From assembly GCA_038135065.1 (NCBI GenBank), contig JAYPWI010000025.1:1-53804 (forward strand): DNA of 53,804 nucleotides, read 5' to 3'. The stretch comes from JAYPWI01 sp038135065 (lineage in GTDB: Bacteria; Actinomycetota; Acidimicrobiia; Acidimicrobiales; Poriferisodalaceae). Positions 41,385 to 49,191 of this stretch are shown in pieces; the stretch's first letter is position 1, and every line of letters starts with the position of its first letter. The translations under genes were made by a program, and so were the position numbers. Below the pieces are notes generated by a model. The model did not search any database and was not told the DNA's origin. It worked only from the letters and a program-made list of their open reading frames with translations.

Positions 41385-42596
41385 AGCTCGGGTGCGACGC
41401 AGCACCGGGTCGGCCAAGCCGAGGGCCTTGTCCGCGGCCCACATGACCTTCCCCGCAGTCCCTGGTGTGTCGTTGTCGATGAGGTTGCCCATCACCTGCA
41501 GGGTGATGCGGGCCACCGCGTCCGTGCCAACGGCCATCCGCAGGCCTGCCCGGAGGATCCATGGGTGGCCGATCAGGAAGGAGAACCGTCGACCGGTACG
41601 CAGGAACGCGTCGAATCGGGCGCCGACCTCCCTGTCGTATCGCTCGGTGCAGGTGGCCGGGTCGTTCTCGAAGAGGTCAGCGATCAACATGCCTGTCTCC
41701 AGGCCGTAGTCGATGCCCTCCCCGTTCATGGGGTTCACCAAGCCAGCCGCATCACCAACAGCGACCCAGCCGGGGCCGTGGCGGCGTTGGGCGCTCATTG
41801 GCAAGCGCCAGGCCCGAGGCCGCTCGAGGTAGGGGCCGAGGTCCCAGTCGTCGCGCACCAGGTCTCGATAGCTGTCACACAGGGTGTTCAGGTTGAGTGA
41901 CTTGAAGCCCTTCATGGTGCTCAGGGCGCCGACCCCGATGTTCACCGTGCCGTCCCCGGCCGGGAACAGCCAGCCGTACCCGGGCACGGCGGTGCCGTGC
42001 TCGTCGGTGAGGGTGAGGCAAGCTTCGAGGTGTTCGTCAGCATGGCGGGGGGTGGTCGCGTAGCTGCGGATGGCCAGCCCGAACGGCTCGTCTGGGTCCC
42101 GCTCGGCACCGAGGATCCGAGCCGCCTTGCCCTGCGCGCCTGCGGCCAGCACCACCAGGTCTGCCGTCCATCGCTCTCCACCGGCATCGACGCCGATGAC
42201 CCGCCCGTCATCGTCGAGCACGGGAAGAGCCTCGGTGTCGTAGATCATCTCGGCGCCTGCGTCGGACGCTGCGTCCATCAACGCAGTGTCCAACCGGCGC
42301 CGGGGCCACACTGCACCATGGGCGGGGAAGCGGGCTGTGCCGGGCCAGTCCAACTCGCGGCGGGTGCCTCCAGCGATCATGCGGAGCCCCCGGATGTAAT
42401 GGGCGTCGTCGAGGGGGATCTTCAGCTCGTCGAGGGCGGCAACTGCCCGAGGGGTGAGCCCGTCGCCGCACACCTTGTCGCGCCCGTGGGAGCTCTTTTC
42501 GAACACGGTGACCGTAATCCCCGCTCGAGCCGCGCGGATAGCGGTTGCTGCGCCGGCCGGACCGGCTCCGATGACGACGAGATCGCGATGCACCAT
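41376..42596 (-). CDS. Geranylgeranyl-reductase-family FAD oxidoreductase
   Basis: A 406-aa flavoprotein of the family that reduces isoprenoid double bonds (GGR, and MenJ, which reduces the menaquinone side chain). The FAD-binding motif is VVIGAGPAGAATAIRAARAG at residues 7-26; the KVCGDGLTPRAV motif with its redox Cys, the second dinucleotide motif VAVGDAAGLVNPMNGEGIDY, and RRLDTALMDAA are present. A menaquinone role is plausible for an actinobacterium but unproven. It is the last of three reverse-strand genes. Confidence 0.85.
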   Translation of the reverse strand: MVHRDLVVIGAGPAGAATAIRAARAGITVTVFEKSSHGRDKVCGDGLTPRAVAALDELKIPLDDAHYIRGLRMIAGGTRRELDWPGTARFPAHGAVWPRRRLDTALMDAASDAGAEMIYDTEALPVLDDDGRVIGVDAGGERWTADLVVLAAGAQGKAARILGAERDPDEPFGLAIRSYATTPRHADEHLEACLTLTDEHGTAVPGYGWLFPAGDGTVNIGVGALSTMKGFKSLNLNTLCDSYRDLVRDDWDLGPYLERPRAWRLPMSAQRRHGPGWVAVGDAAGLVNPMNGEGIDYGLETGMLIADLFENDPATCTERYDREVGARFDAFLRTGRRFSFLIGHPWILRAGLRMAVGTDAVARITLQVMGNLIDNDTPGTAGKVMWAADKALGLADPVLRRTRAAA

Positions 42597-42656
42597 GGCC
42601 CCATAAGCCTGCCGGATAGCGGCCCCACTGCCACCATCACACGATGGTGACCTTCA

Positions 42657-43436
42657 TCACGCGTTCTTGATCAGCAGACCCCCGTCCACCGGCAGGATGG
42701 CCCCCGTCATGTACTGGCTGGCCGGGAGGCAGAAGTTCAGGGTGCCGTGGGCCACTTCCTCGGGTTCGGCGTACCGACCCAGAGCGGTGCGGCGCTTCGC
42801 GAAGACCACCTTGTCCTGCTCGGGGATCTCGTCCGTCATCGCAGTACGAATGGGGCCCGGGCAGATGCAGTTGACGGTGATTGCCTCCCGACCGAGTTCC
42901 ACAGCCAGCGATTTGGTCAACCCGATCACCCCGTGTTTGGCCGCCGTGTAGGGCGAGCCGAACTTGGTGGCCCCCCACCCCTCGGTCGATGCGATGTTGA
43001 CGATTCGGGCCGCGTCGCTCTGGCGAAGGTGGGGAAGGGCCGCCCGAATGGTGCGGGTGTGGGCGGTCAGCAGCACCTCGAGGGAGATGGCCCAGTCGTC
43101 CTCGTAGTCGTCGCTGTCGATGGGTGCGAAACGGGAGATACCGGCGTTGTTGACCAGGTGGTCCAGCCCACCGAACCGGGCCACCACCTCGTCGGTGACC
43201 TGTTGGACGCGTGCGGCGTTGGCCACGTCCATGGCCCAGCCTGCCGCACTGCCTCCGGCCTCGGTGATCTCACCGACCACCCGATCGACGTCCTCCTGGC
43301 GGAGATCGGTGACCGCGACGTGGGCCCCCTCGTCGGCGAACAGGTGCGCGGTGGACCGCCCTTGTCCGCCGCCGGCCCCCGTGATGAGGCTGACCCTGCC
43401 CTCGATGGACCGGCTGAGTTGGGTGAGTCGTGGCAT
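42657..43436 (-). CDS. Short-chain dehydrogenase/reductase (SDR)
   Basis: A 259-aa classical SDR, NAD(P)-dependent oxidoreductase. The cofactor motif reads TGAGGGQGRSTA, then NNAG, with the catalytic Ser in NIASTEGW and Tyr-x3-Lys in SPYTAAKHG, and CPGPIRTAM near the end. An Asp at the end of the second strand (VAVTDLRQ) suggests NAD preference. The start has a strong GGGGG site; TAGCCT (reverse strand, 43465-43470) is a likely -10, giving a leader of about 25 nt. The substrate is unknown. Confidence 0.88.
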   Translation of the reverse strand: MPRLTQLSRSIEGRVSLITGAGGGQGRSTAHLFADEGAHVAVTDLRQEDVDRVVGEITEAGGSAAGWAMDVANAARVQQVTDEVVARFGGLDHLVNNAGISRFAPIDSDDYEDDWAISLEVLLTAHTRTIRAALPHLRQSDAARIVNIASTEGWGATKFGSPYTAAKHGVIGLTKSLAVELGREAITVNCICPGPIRTAMTDEIPEQDKVVFAKRRTALGRYAEPEEVAHGTLNFCLPASQYMTGAILPVDGGLLIKNA

Positions 43437-43496
43437 GTGTTCCCCCGGAGTGGATGGTGCCCGCAGGCTATCCCTGGCCGGACGCAGTGGGCTCGT

Positions 43497-44615
43497 TCAG
43501 ATACCCAGGTCGGCCAGGAGTCGATCGGCGGTGGTGACCAGCACGGGGAGTCGATCGGCGATGGTTTCCATCCGTTCGTCGGTCGAGTCTCCCACCACCC
43601 AGCGGTGGTGGAGTTGCTGGACGACGGTGGCTGTCTTCCACTGGGCGAAGGCGTCGTACCAATTCGCGGCCTCGACATCGAGGCCGGTTGCTTCGCCGTA
43701 GCGGGCGGTGACCTCGTTCCGGGTGGGGAGGCCCATCCCCTCCATGCCATCGTGCCCGACCCTGGTGGCCTCGGGAGGATCGGCCGGATCGGGCCAGTAG
43801 TTGAGCAGGGTGCCCAGGTCTACCAGGGGATCTCCCAGGGTGGTCATGTCCCAGTCGAAAAACGAGATGACCCGGTCGGGATCGCTCGGGTCGAACATGC
43901 AGTTGTCGAGTTTGAGGTCGTTGTGCACGAAGCTCACCCGCTGAGGCTCGGGCAGGGAACCGGCCAGGCGTTGGTGGAGATCGATCATGGCGTCGTCGTA
44001 GGCGGGGTCGGCGACCAGGTCCCAGCGGGTGCGCCAGCCCCCGACCTGACGCTCCACGAACCCGTCGGGCCGGCCCAGCGTCTCGAGTCCGACGGCGGCC
44101 GGGTTCAGGAGGTGGAACTCGGCAATGGCATCGACCAGGGCGAGGCCGATCCGCCGGCCCACGTCGGGGTGGTGGCGCATGGTCGGTGGGATCACCCCCC
44201 GGATGACCTCGCCGCGGCGTCGCTCCATCACGAAGAAGTCGGCGCCGGCGATATCGGGGTCGTCGCAGAACAGGTAGGCCCGGGGGGCACCGTCGAAAAT
44301 CTGCCACAGCACCGACAGGACCCGGTACTCCCGCTTCATGTCGTGCGCTCCCGGGGCGATGTCGCCGAACGGTGGGCGGCGCAGGACCAGTTCGGTGTCG
44401 CCGAACCGGACCATGTAGGTCAGGTTGGCGTTGCCGTTGGGAAATTGCAGGACCTCGAACGGCCCGTCGAGGTCGAGGGTGTCGGGAAGTCCCTCGCGGA
44501 GGTGGCGCTCGATCCGGTCCCAGGCCAGGCCCTCACCGGCCCGCACTGCGTCGAGTTCGGGCAGGGCCTCGTCGGCGAACGGGTCGACCGGTGGGCCGTC
44601 GGCTTGTGCCGTCAT
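43497..44615 (-). CDS. APH-family phosphotransferase (ACAD10/11- or LvaA-like)
   Basis: A 372-aa kinase-like protein of the aminoglycoside/choline kinase fold. It has the loop FPNGNANLTYMV, the LRRPPFG strand, the Brenner motif HNDLKLDNCMF with the catalytic Asp, and the metal site FFDWDMTTLGDPLVDLGTLL. The DW[DE]xxTLGDP form is that of the kinase domains fused to acyl-CoA dehydrogenase in ACAD10/11 and of LvaA. An acyl-CoA dehydrogenase lies 1.3 kb away, suggesting phosphorylation of a 4-hydroxyacyl-CoA. GGGGAGG precedes the ATG. Confidence 0.82.
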   Translation of the reverse strand: MTAQADGPPVDPFADEALPELDAVRAGEGLAWDRIERHLREGLPDTLDLDGPFEVLQFPNGNANLTYMVRFGDTELVLRRPPFGDIAPGAHDMKREYRVLSVLWQIFDGAPRAYLFCDDPDIAGADFFVMERRRGEVIRGVIPPTMRHHPDVGRRIGLALVDAIAEFHLLNPAAVGLETLGRPDGFVERQVGGWRTRWDLVADPAYDDAMIDLHQRLAGSLPEPQRVSFVHNDLKLDNCMFDPSDPDRVISFFDWDMTTLGDPLVDLGTLLNYWPDPADPPEATRVGHDGMEGMGLPTRNEVTARYGEATGLDVEAANWYDAFAQWKTATVVQQLHHRWVVGDSTDERMETIADRLPVLVTTADRLLADLGI

Positions 44616-44634
44616 GATGTCCTCCCCTCGCGCA

Positions 44635-44652
44635 GTGACCGGGCACGGTCAC
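44635..44652. promoter_or_regulatory. Candidate operator, GTGACCG-N4-CGGTCAC
   Basis: A perfect inverted repeat with 7-bp arms and a GGCA spacer lies in the 61-bp gap between the divergent kinase and amidohydrolase genes. It covers the expected -35 zone of the amidohydrolase promoter and the upstream leader of the kinase gene. Size and placement fit a dimeric repressor (TetR or GntR type), but no such gene is in the window. Confidence 0.5.
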
Positions 44653-44664
44653 CCCGTTAGTGGA

Positions 44665-44670
44665 TACCGT
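44665..44670 (+). promoter_or_regulatory. -10 element TACCGT for the amidohydrolase (leaderless type)
   Basis: TACCGT ends 6 nt before the ATG at 44677. The intervening AGGGGG is too close to the ATG to act as a normal ribosome-binding site. Confidence 0.5.
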
Positions 44671-44676
44671 AGGGGG

Positions 44677-45876
44677 ATGGGAGCGCGCGCAACGCAGTAC
44701 ACGATCATCGACGTGGATACCCACGTCACCGAGGACCCCGGTACCTGGGTCGACAGGGTGCCGGCGTCGATGAAGGACCGGGTCCCCCGGATCGAGCGGG
44801 ACCACAAGGGCCGTGACATCTGGTACGTCGGCGACAAGCGCATGGGTATCGCAGGTCTGACCGCCACAGCGGGTCGCGGCGACATGATGAACTGGCCCGC
44901 CACCTATGAGGACATGCACCCCGGTGCCTACGATGCCCAGGCCCGCCTCGACTACATGGACGACCTCGGGATCTGGTCGATGGTGATGTACCCCAACGTG
45001 GGCGGGTTCGGCAGCCAGGCCTTCCTCAAGCTGGGCGATGCCGACCTCATGCTGGCCTGTGTCGAGGCGTACAACGACTGGCAGACCGAGTGGTCCAGCG
45101 TCGACCCGCGGCGCCTGCTGCCCATCACCTCGACGCCGTTCTGGGACGTCACTGCTGCCGTGCGCGAGGTGGAACGCTGCGCGGCCATGGGCCACAAGGG
45201 CATCCTGTTCACCGGTGAGCCTCAGGCCTTCGATTTGCCCCTGCTGGGCGACCGGCATTGGGATCCCCTGTGGCGTGCCGCAGTGGAGCTCGACCTTCCG
45301 GTCAGCTTCCATATCGGCTCGGGCAACATGGAAGCCGGGCTGGGTCGCAAGCAGGTGGAGGCCTATGGCCGCATGGCCACCTTCGCCGCCGGGTCGGTGA
45401 ACCTGTTCATGGGGAATGGCTTCCAGATGATGGACCTCCTCATCAGCGGGGTGCTGGCCCGCTTCCCGGAGATCAAGTTCGTGTCGGTCGAATCGGGCAT
45501 CGGGTGGATCCCCTTCGCTCTCGAGGCCCTCGACTACCAGTTCGTTGGGAATCGGGTGTTCGACGAGCGCCCAGACCTCGACCGTCTGCCCAGTGAGTAC
45601 TTCGCGTCCAACGTGTATGCCTGCTACTGGTTCGAGCAGGTAGCTCCCCGTCGGTTGATCGACAAGGTGGGTGTGGACCGCATCCTGTTCGAGACCGATT
45701 TCCCCCACCCGACGAGCCTGTACGGCGACGAAGTGCAGGAGCGGATCGACACCGGTCTCGGTGACAGCGACGAGGACACTCGGCGCAAGATCCTGTGGGG
45801 CAACGCCCAGCAGCTGTACAAGGTCGATGAACCCACGGCCGCTGACAACGAGCGGCTGGCTGCGCGAGCGGGCTGA
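44677..45876 (+). CDS. Amidohydrolase-2 family protein
   Basis: A 399-aa metal-dependent hydrolase or decarboxylase of the PF04909 type. The N-terminal metal motif is IDVDTHV (D-x-D-x-H). Later landmarks are YPNVGGFGSQAF, a central His in PVSFHIGSG, KFVSVESGIGWIPFALEALD, and the metal Asp in LFETDFPHPTS. Relatives act on cyclic or aromatic CoA-pathway intermediates, or are uncharacterised sterol-cluster proteins. The ORF opens at 44425 in the opposite gene; 44677 fits both homology and the -10. It is divergent from the kinase gene. Confidence 0.85.
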   Translation: MGARATQYTIIDVDTHVTEDPGTWVDRVPASMKDRVPRIERDHKGRDIWYVGDKRMGIAGLTATAGRGDMMNWPATYEDMHPGAYDAQARLDYMDDLGIWSMVMYPNVGGFGSQAFLKLGDADLMLACVEAYNDWQTEWSSVDPRRLLPITSTPFWDVTAAVREVERCAAMGHKGILFTGEPQAFDLPLLGDRHWDPLWRAAVELDLPVSFHIGSGNMEAGLGRKQVEAYGRMATFAAGSVNLFMGNGFQMMDLLISGVLARFPEIKFVSVESGIGWIPFALEALDYQFVGNRVFDERPDLDRLPSEYFASNVYACYWFEQVAPRRLIDKVGVDRILFETDFPHPTSLYGDEVQERIDTGLGDSDEDTRRKILWGNAQQLYKVDEPTAADNERLAARAG

Positions 45877-45884
45877 GCCGACCC

Positions 45885-45910
45885 GCCGGCGCCCGTGTCG
45901 GGGCGCCGGC
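45885..45910. terminator. Strong bidirectional stem-loop
   Basis: A perfect 10-bp GC stem (45885-45894 with 45901-45910) closes a GTGTCG loop. It sits between the convergent amidohydrolase and acyl-CoA dehydrogenase ends. There is no T-run on either side. Confidence 0.6.
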
Positions 45911-45921
45911 ATCGTCGATGG

Positions 45922-47211
45922 CTACATCGTTTCGAGGTGCCGTTCCAGCACGTCGGCGTACTTGGCCATGGCCGCTGCCTTGCGCTTGGGCAGGTGCCCG
46001 GTGGGGAACAGGTCGTCACAGGGGACGTAGTCGTCGAGGACCCGACGGGCCACCTGCACCTTGTGCACCTCGGTCGGTCCGTCGGCCAGACCCATGTGGA
46101 ACGACTCGATGACCTCCTTGGAGAAGGGCATCTCGCCTGACACGCCGAGTGACCCGTGGATCTGTAGGGCCCGCGACGCCACATTGCGATACACGGTGGG
46201 CATGGCCGCCTTCACGGCCGAGATGTCCTTCCGAACCTTTTTGTAATCCTGGTAGCGGTCGATGCGCCAGGCGGTACGCAACACCAAGAGGCGGAACATC
46301 TCCATCTCGATCCAGCTGTCGGCGATCATCTCCTGCACCATCTGCTTGCGGGAGAGCAGTTCGCCCTGGGTGGTGCGGGAGATGGCCCGCTCGCACATCA
46401 TGTCGAAGATCCGCTGGACCCGACCCGAGGTGCGCATGGCGTGGTGGATTCGCCCGCCGCCCAGGCGGGTCTGGGCCACCACGAAGCCTCCGCCACGGGG
46501 CCCGAGCAGGTTCTCCTTCGGAATGCGGACGTCGTTGTAGCGCATGTAGGCGTGTGACCCCTCGTCCTCCTCACCGACCCCGACGTTGCGGATGATCTCC
46601 ACCCCGGGTGTGTCGGCGGGAACCAAGAAGGTCGACTGCTGCTGATACGGCGGATTCTCGGGGTCGGTGACCACCATCACGATGAAGAAGGCGGCATAGC
46701 GAGCGTTGGAGCTGAACCACTTCTCGCCGTTGATCACCCACTCGTCACCATCGGGCACTGCGATCGTGGTGAACACCTTGGGATCGGCGCCGCCCTGAGG
46801 CTCGGTCATCGAGTAGCACGACACGATCTCGTTGCGCAGGAGTGGTGCGAGGAACCGCTCCTTCTGCTCGTCGGTGCCGAAGTGGGCCAGGATCTCGCTG
46901 TTGCCCGTGTCGGGGGCCTGGGTGCCGAACACGGTCGGCGCACACTTGGCCCGGCCCAGGATCTCGTTCATGAGGGCCAGCTTCACCTGCCCGTAGCCGG
47001 GACCCCCCAGCTCGGGACCGAGGTGGCAGGCCCACAGTTTGCGCTCCTGGACGATCTGCTGCAGCGGGCGGATCAGGTCGTTGCGGATCGGGTCACTCAC
47101 GTCGTAGGGGCTGGCCACCACGAAGTCGAGGGGCTCGATCTCCTCGCGAACGAAGTCGTCGATCCAGTCGAGTTCGGCTTGGAAGTCAGGATCGGTCTCG
47201 AAATTCCACAT
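45922..47211 (-). CDS. Acyl-CoA dehydrogenase (ACAD10/11- or LvaC-like)
   Basis: FAD enzyme acting on acyl-CoA. From the ATG at 47211 the 429-aa product starts MWNFETDPDFQAELDWIDDF. It has the FAD-binding CYSMTEPQGGADPKV, INGEKWFSSNARYAAF, the helical region GGGRIHHAMRTSGRVQRIFD, and a C-terminal SFHMGLADGPTEVHKVQVAR typical of the ACAD11-like branch. AGAGG lies upstream; the start is 13 nt after the SDR stop, so the two are one operon. A nearby APH kinase supports a 4-hydroxyacyl-CoA role; ordinary beta-oxidation is the alternative. Confidence 0.88.
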   Translation of the reverse strand: MWNFETDPDFQAELDWIDDFVREEIEPLDFVVASPYDVSDPIRNDLIRPLQQIVQERKLWACHLGPELGGPGYGQVKLALMNEILGRAKCAPTVFGTQAPDTGNSEILAHFGTDEQKERFLAPLLRNEIVSCYSMTEPQGGADPKVFTTIAVPDGDEWVINGEKWFSSNARYAAFFIVMVVTDPENPPYQQQSTFLVPADTPGVEIIRNVGVGEEDEGSHAYMRYNDVRIPKENLLGPRGGGFVVAQTRLGGGRIHHAMRTSGRVQRIFDMMCERAISRTTQGELLSRKQMVQEMIADSWIEMEMFRLLVLRTAWRIDRYQDYKKVRKDISAVKAAMPTVYRNVASRALQIHGSLGVSGEMPFSKEVIESFHMGLADGPTEVHKVQVARRVLDDYVPCDDLFPTGHLPKRKAAAMAKYADVLERHLETM

Positions 47212-47224
47212 ATCAGTGTTCCTC

Positions 47225-48007
47225 TCAGGATGCGGCCCAGCAGGCCCCGCCGTCGATCTTGAGGATCGACCCGGTGGTGTAGCTCGATGCGGCACTTGCG
47301 AAGTACAGGGCTGCTCCCACGACCTCGTCGGCCTCGCCGCCCCGCTGCAGGGCGATGGTCTCCGCCGCCCGCTGGTTGAACTGCTCCATGTCCCAGGCCA
47401 GGGCGATGTCGGTCAGGAACGGCCCGGGCATGATGCAGTTGACCCGGACCTTTGGTGCGTACTCACGGGCGAAGGACTTGGTGATGGCGTGGAGACCGGC
47501 CTTGGCGGCCCCGTAGGCCGTCTCGTTCGGTGACGGGTCGGCCGCGGCGATGGAGCTGACGTTGATGATCGATCCGCCATCGCCGTCGGCCATGCGCTTG
47601 CCGAACGCAGCGCTGAGCCGGAACGGGCCCTTGAGGTTGACCTCCATCACCTTGTCGTAGAGGGACTCGGTCACGTCGTAGAGGCTGTCGTACAGAGGGG
47701 ACAACCCGGCGTTGTTGACCAAGACCTCGCAGTGACCGAACTCCTGGTACACGGTTTCGGCCAGTTGATCGCACTGGTCCCAGTAACCGACGTGGCAGGC
47801 CACGGGCAGGGCCCGTCGGCCCGTCGCTTCGGTGATCTCGGCGGCCAACTCCTCGCAGGCGTCGATCTTGCGGCTGGCGATCACCACGTCGGCCCCGGCA
47901 TTTGCGAAGGCTCGCACCATCTCCTTGCCCATGCCCCGGCTGCCGCCCGTAACCACTGCCACCTTGCCGGTCATGTCGAACAGTTCTGCTGCCGTCTTCC
48001 CCGCCAT
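47225..48007 (-). CDS. Short-chain dehydrogenase/reductase (SDR)
   Basis: A 260-aa classical SDR. The cofactor loop is TGGSRGMGKEM, followed by NNAG, the catalytic Ser in NVSSIAAADPS, Tyr-x3-Lys in AYGAAKAGLHA, and MPGPFLTDI. The ending TGSILKIDGGACW is typical of 3-hydroxyacyl or steroid-type SDRs. AAGGGGG sits a few bases before the ATG and TGTAAT (reverse strand, 48030-48035) is a good -10. It is the first gene of the SDR-acyl-CoA dehydrogenase operon. Confidence 0.9.
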   Translation of the reverse strand: MAGKTAAELFDMTGKVAVVTGGSRGMGKEMVRAFANAGADVVIASRKIDACEELAAEITEATGRRALPVACHVGYWDQCDQLAETVYQEFGHCEVLVNNAGLSPLYDSLYDVTESLYDKVMEVNLKGPFRLSAAFGKRMADGDGGSIINVSSIAAADPSPNETAYGAAKAGLHAITKSFAREYAPKVRVNCIMPGPFLTDIALAWDMEQFNQRAAETIALQRGGEADEVVGAALYFASAASSYTTGSILKIDGGACWAAS

Positions 48008-48110
48008 GCGGACCCCCTTGTCGGGGACGATTACAGCATGTCGACGCGCCCTACGCCCGACCCGGCGAGTCCGGGGGTGACCGCCAGCCGTGCACTGAGG
48101 CGCACCCGAC

Positions 48111-48116
48111 TAGCCT
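48111..48116 (+). promoter_or_regulatory. -10 element TAGCCT for the second DUF1330 gene
   Basis: TAGCCT lies about 40 nt before the chosen ATG at 48157. The leader holds AGGGGG (48145-48150). An earlier in-frame ATG at 48121 is only 4 nt from this -10. Confidence 0.4.
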
Positions 48117-48156
48117 CGCCATGTCGGACAGGGGTTCGGCGGTGAGGGGGAAACAG

Positions 48157-48456
48157 ATGTCGGTGTTCTTCGTGGTCCAGGAGTCGGTGCACGACGAGGA
48201 CGGATTGGCCGCCTACAGCCAGGCTGCCGGTCCGACCATGGCGGGGGTCCGGGGTCGAGCATTGGTGGTCGAGAACGATGTGACGCCCATCGAGGGTGAC
48301 TGGCACGGCACCCGGCTGGTCATCCTCGAGTTCGAGGACGAGGAGGCGTTCCGCGAGTGGTACGACTCTCCGGGGTACCAGGCCGCCCTGCCCCTGCGGT
48401 TGGCCGCCACGGATTCCCGTGGTGCCCTGGCCCGTGGGTTGCCCCAACGGTCCTGA
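48157..48456 (+). CDS. DUF1330 protein, second copy
   Basis: A 99-aa member of the DUF1330 small-barrel family: MSVFFVVQESVHDEDGLAAYSQ at the start, GRALVVENDVTPIEG, and RLVILEFEDEEAFREWYDSP followed by GYQAALPLR. ATG at 48157 is chosen because AGGGGG sits 6 nt upstream; an ATG at 48121 would add 12 residues. It resembles the protein at 27051 in layout but differs in sequence. It is surrounded by acyl-CoA genes, so a catabolic role is possible. Confidence 0.85.
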   Translation: MSVFFVVQESVHDEDGLAAYSQAAGPTMAGVRGRALVVENDVTPIEGDWHGTRLVILEFEDEEAFREWYDSPGYQAALPLRLAATDSRGALARGLPQRS

Positions 48457-48468
48457 CCCGATCGGCCC

Positions 48469-49125
48469 CTAGGCGGAGTAGGTGTTCCAGCTCACCACCC
48501 GGTCCATGTCCACCCTGGCCGCCGCCTTGAAGTCGGTGCCCTGGGTGTAGGCGATCGGGCTGAGGGCGAACTGGCGCATCTCCTCGAAGGGAATGCCCAG
48601 CACCTCGGCCGCCTCCTGCTCGTAGCGGAGGTGCAGGGTTGTCCAGCAGGTCCCGAGCCCTCGCTCACGGGCAGCCAGCATGAAGCTCCATGCCGCCGGG
48701 ATGATCGACCCAGCTTGCCCCACCATCGCCGCAGGGTGCTCGCTGCGCCCGTGGAGGCAGGGGATGAACAGGGCGGGGGAGCGATGCATGTGCTCGGCGA
48801 GGTAGTCGGCTGAACTGGCCACCCGGGCCTGCTGGGCCTCTCGGGCCTCGCCCTCGCCGGCCCCCACCCGCCCGGCGTACATGGGGCTTTCCCGATAGGC
48901 GGCGAAGGCTCGGGCATACAGCTCCGAAATGGCCTCGATCTTGTCCCGTTCGGTGACGATGACGAAGTGCCACCCCTGGGTGTTGGACCCACTGGGAGCC
49001 TGCACTGCAAGCTCGAGGCACTCCATGATCACCGACGTCTCCACGGGTCGATCGAAGTCCAGCCGCTTGCGCACGGCGCGGGTGGTGGACAGGACCTCAT
49101 CGGCAGACAGTCCGAGGTGTGTCAT
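48469..49125 (-). CDS. Nitroreductase family protein
   Basis: FMN-dependent NAD(P)H oxidoreductase fold. From the ATG at 49125 the 218-aa product starts MTHLGLSADEVLSTTRAVRK. It has the FMN phosphate-binding TTRAVRKRLDF, the APSGSNTQGWHFVIV segment, and GLGTCWTTLHLRY. GGAG lies 6 nt upstream; an ATG at 49137 adds MEHT. The family includes enzymes that reduce nitro groups, enones and flavins; which applies is unknown. A -10 TAGCCT is present on the reverse strand at 49163-49168. Confidence 0.88.
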   Translation of the reverse strand: MTHLGLSADEVLSTTRAVRKRLDFDRPVETSVIMECLELAVQAPSGSNTQGWHFVIVTERDKIEAISELYARAFAAYRESPMYAGRVGAGEGEAREAQQARVASSADYLAEHMHRSPALFIPCLHGRSEHPAAMVGQAGSIIPAAWSFMLAARERGLGTCWTTLHLRYEQEAAEVLGIPFEEMRQFALSPIAYTQGTDFKAAARVDMDRVVSWNTYSA

Positions 49126-49162
49126 GGTGTGCTCCATCGTCGGGTGGCGTGATCGTCCGCCG

Positions 49163-49183
49163 AGGCTAGTAGGCACCTAGAGT
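49163..49183. promoter_or_regulatory. Divergent -10 elements for the nitroreductase and alpha/beta hydrolase
   Basis: On the reverse strand TAGCCT (49163-49168) serves the nitroreductase. On the forward strand TAGAGT (49178-49183) ends 8 nt before the GTG at 49192, a leaderless-type start. The two -10s are 9 nt apart, so the two promoters may compete for polymerase. Confidence 0.45.
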
Positions 49184-49191
49184 GACCGTTC

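Noticed and set aside
42747..44660. 637-codon forward-strand frame.
   Set aside because: It is antisense to the SDR and APH kinase genes, both with clear motifs.
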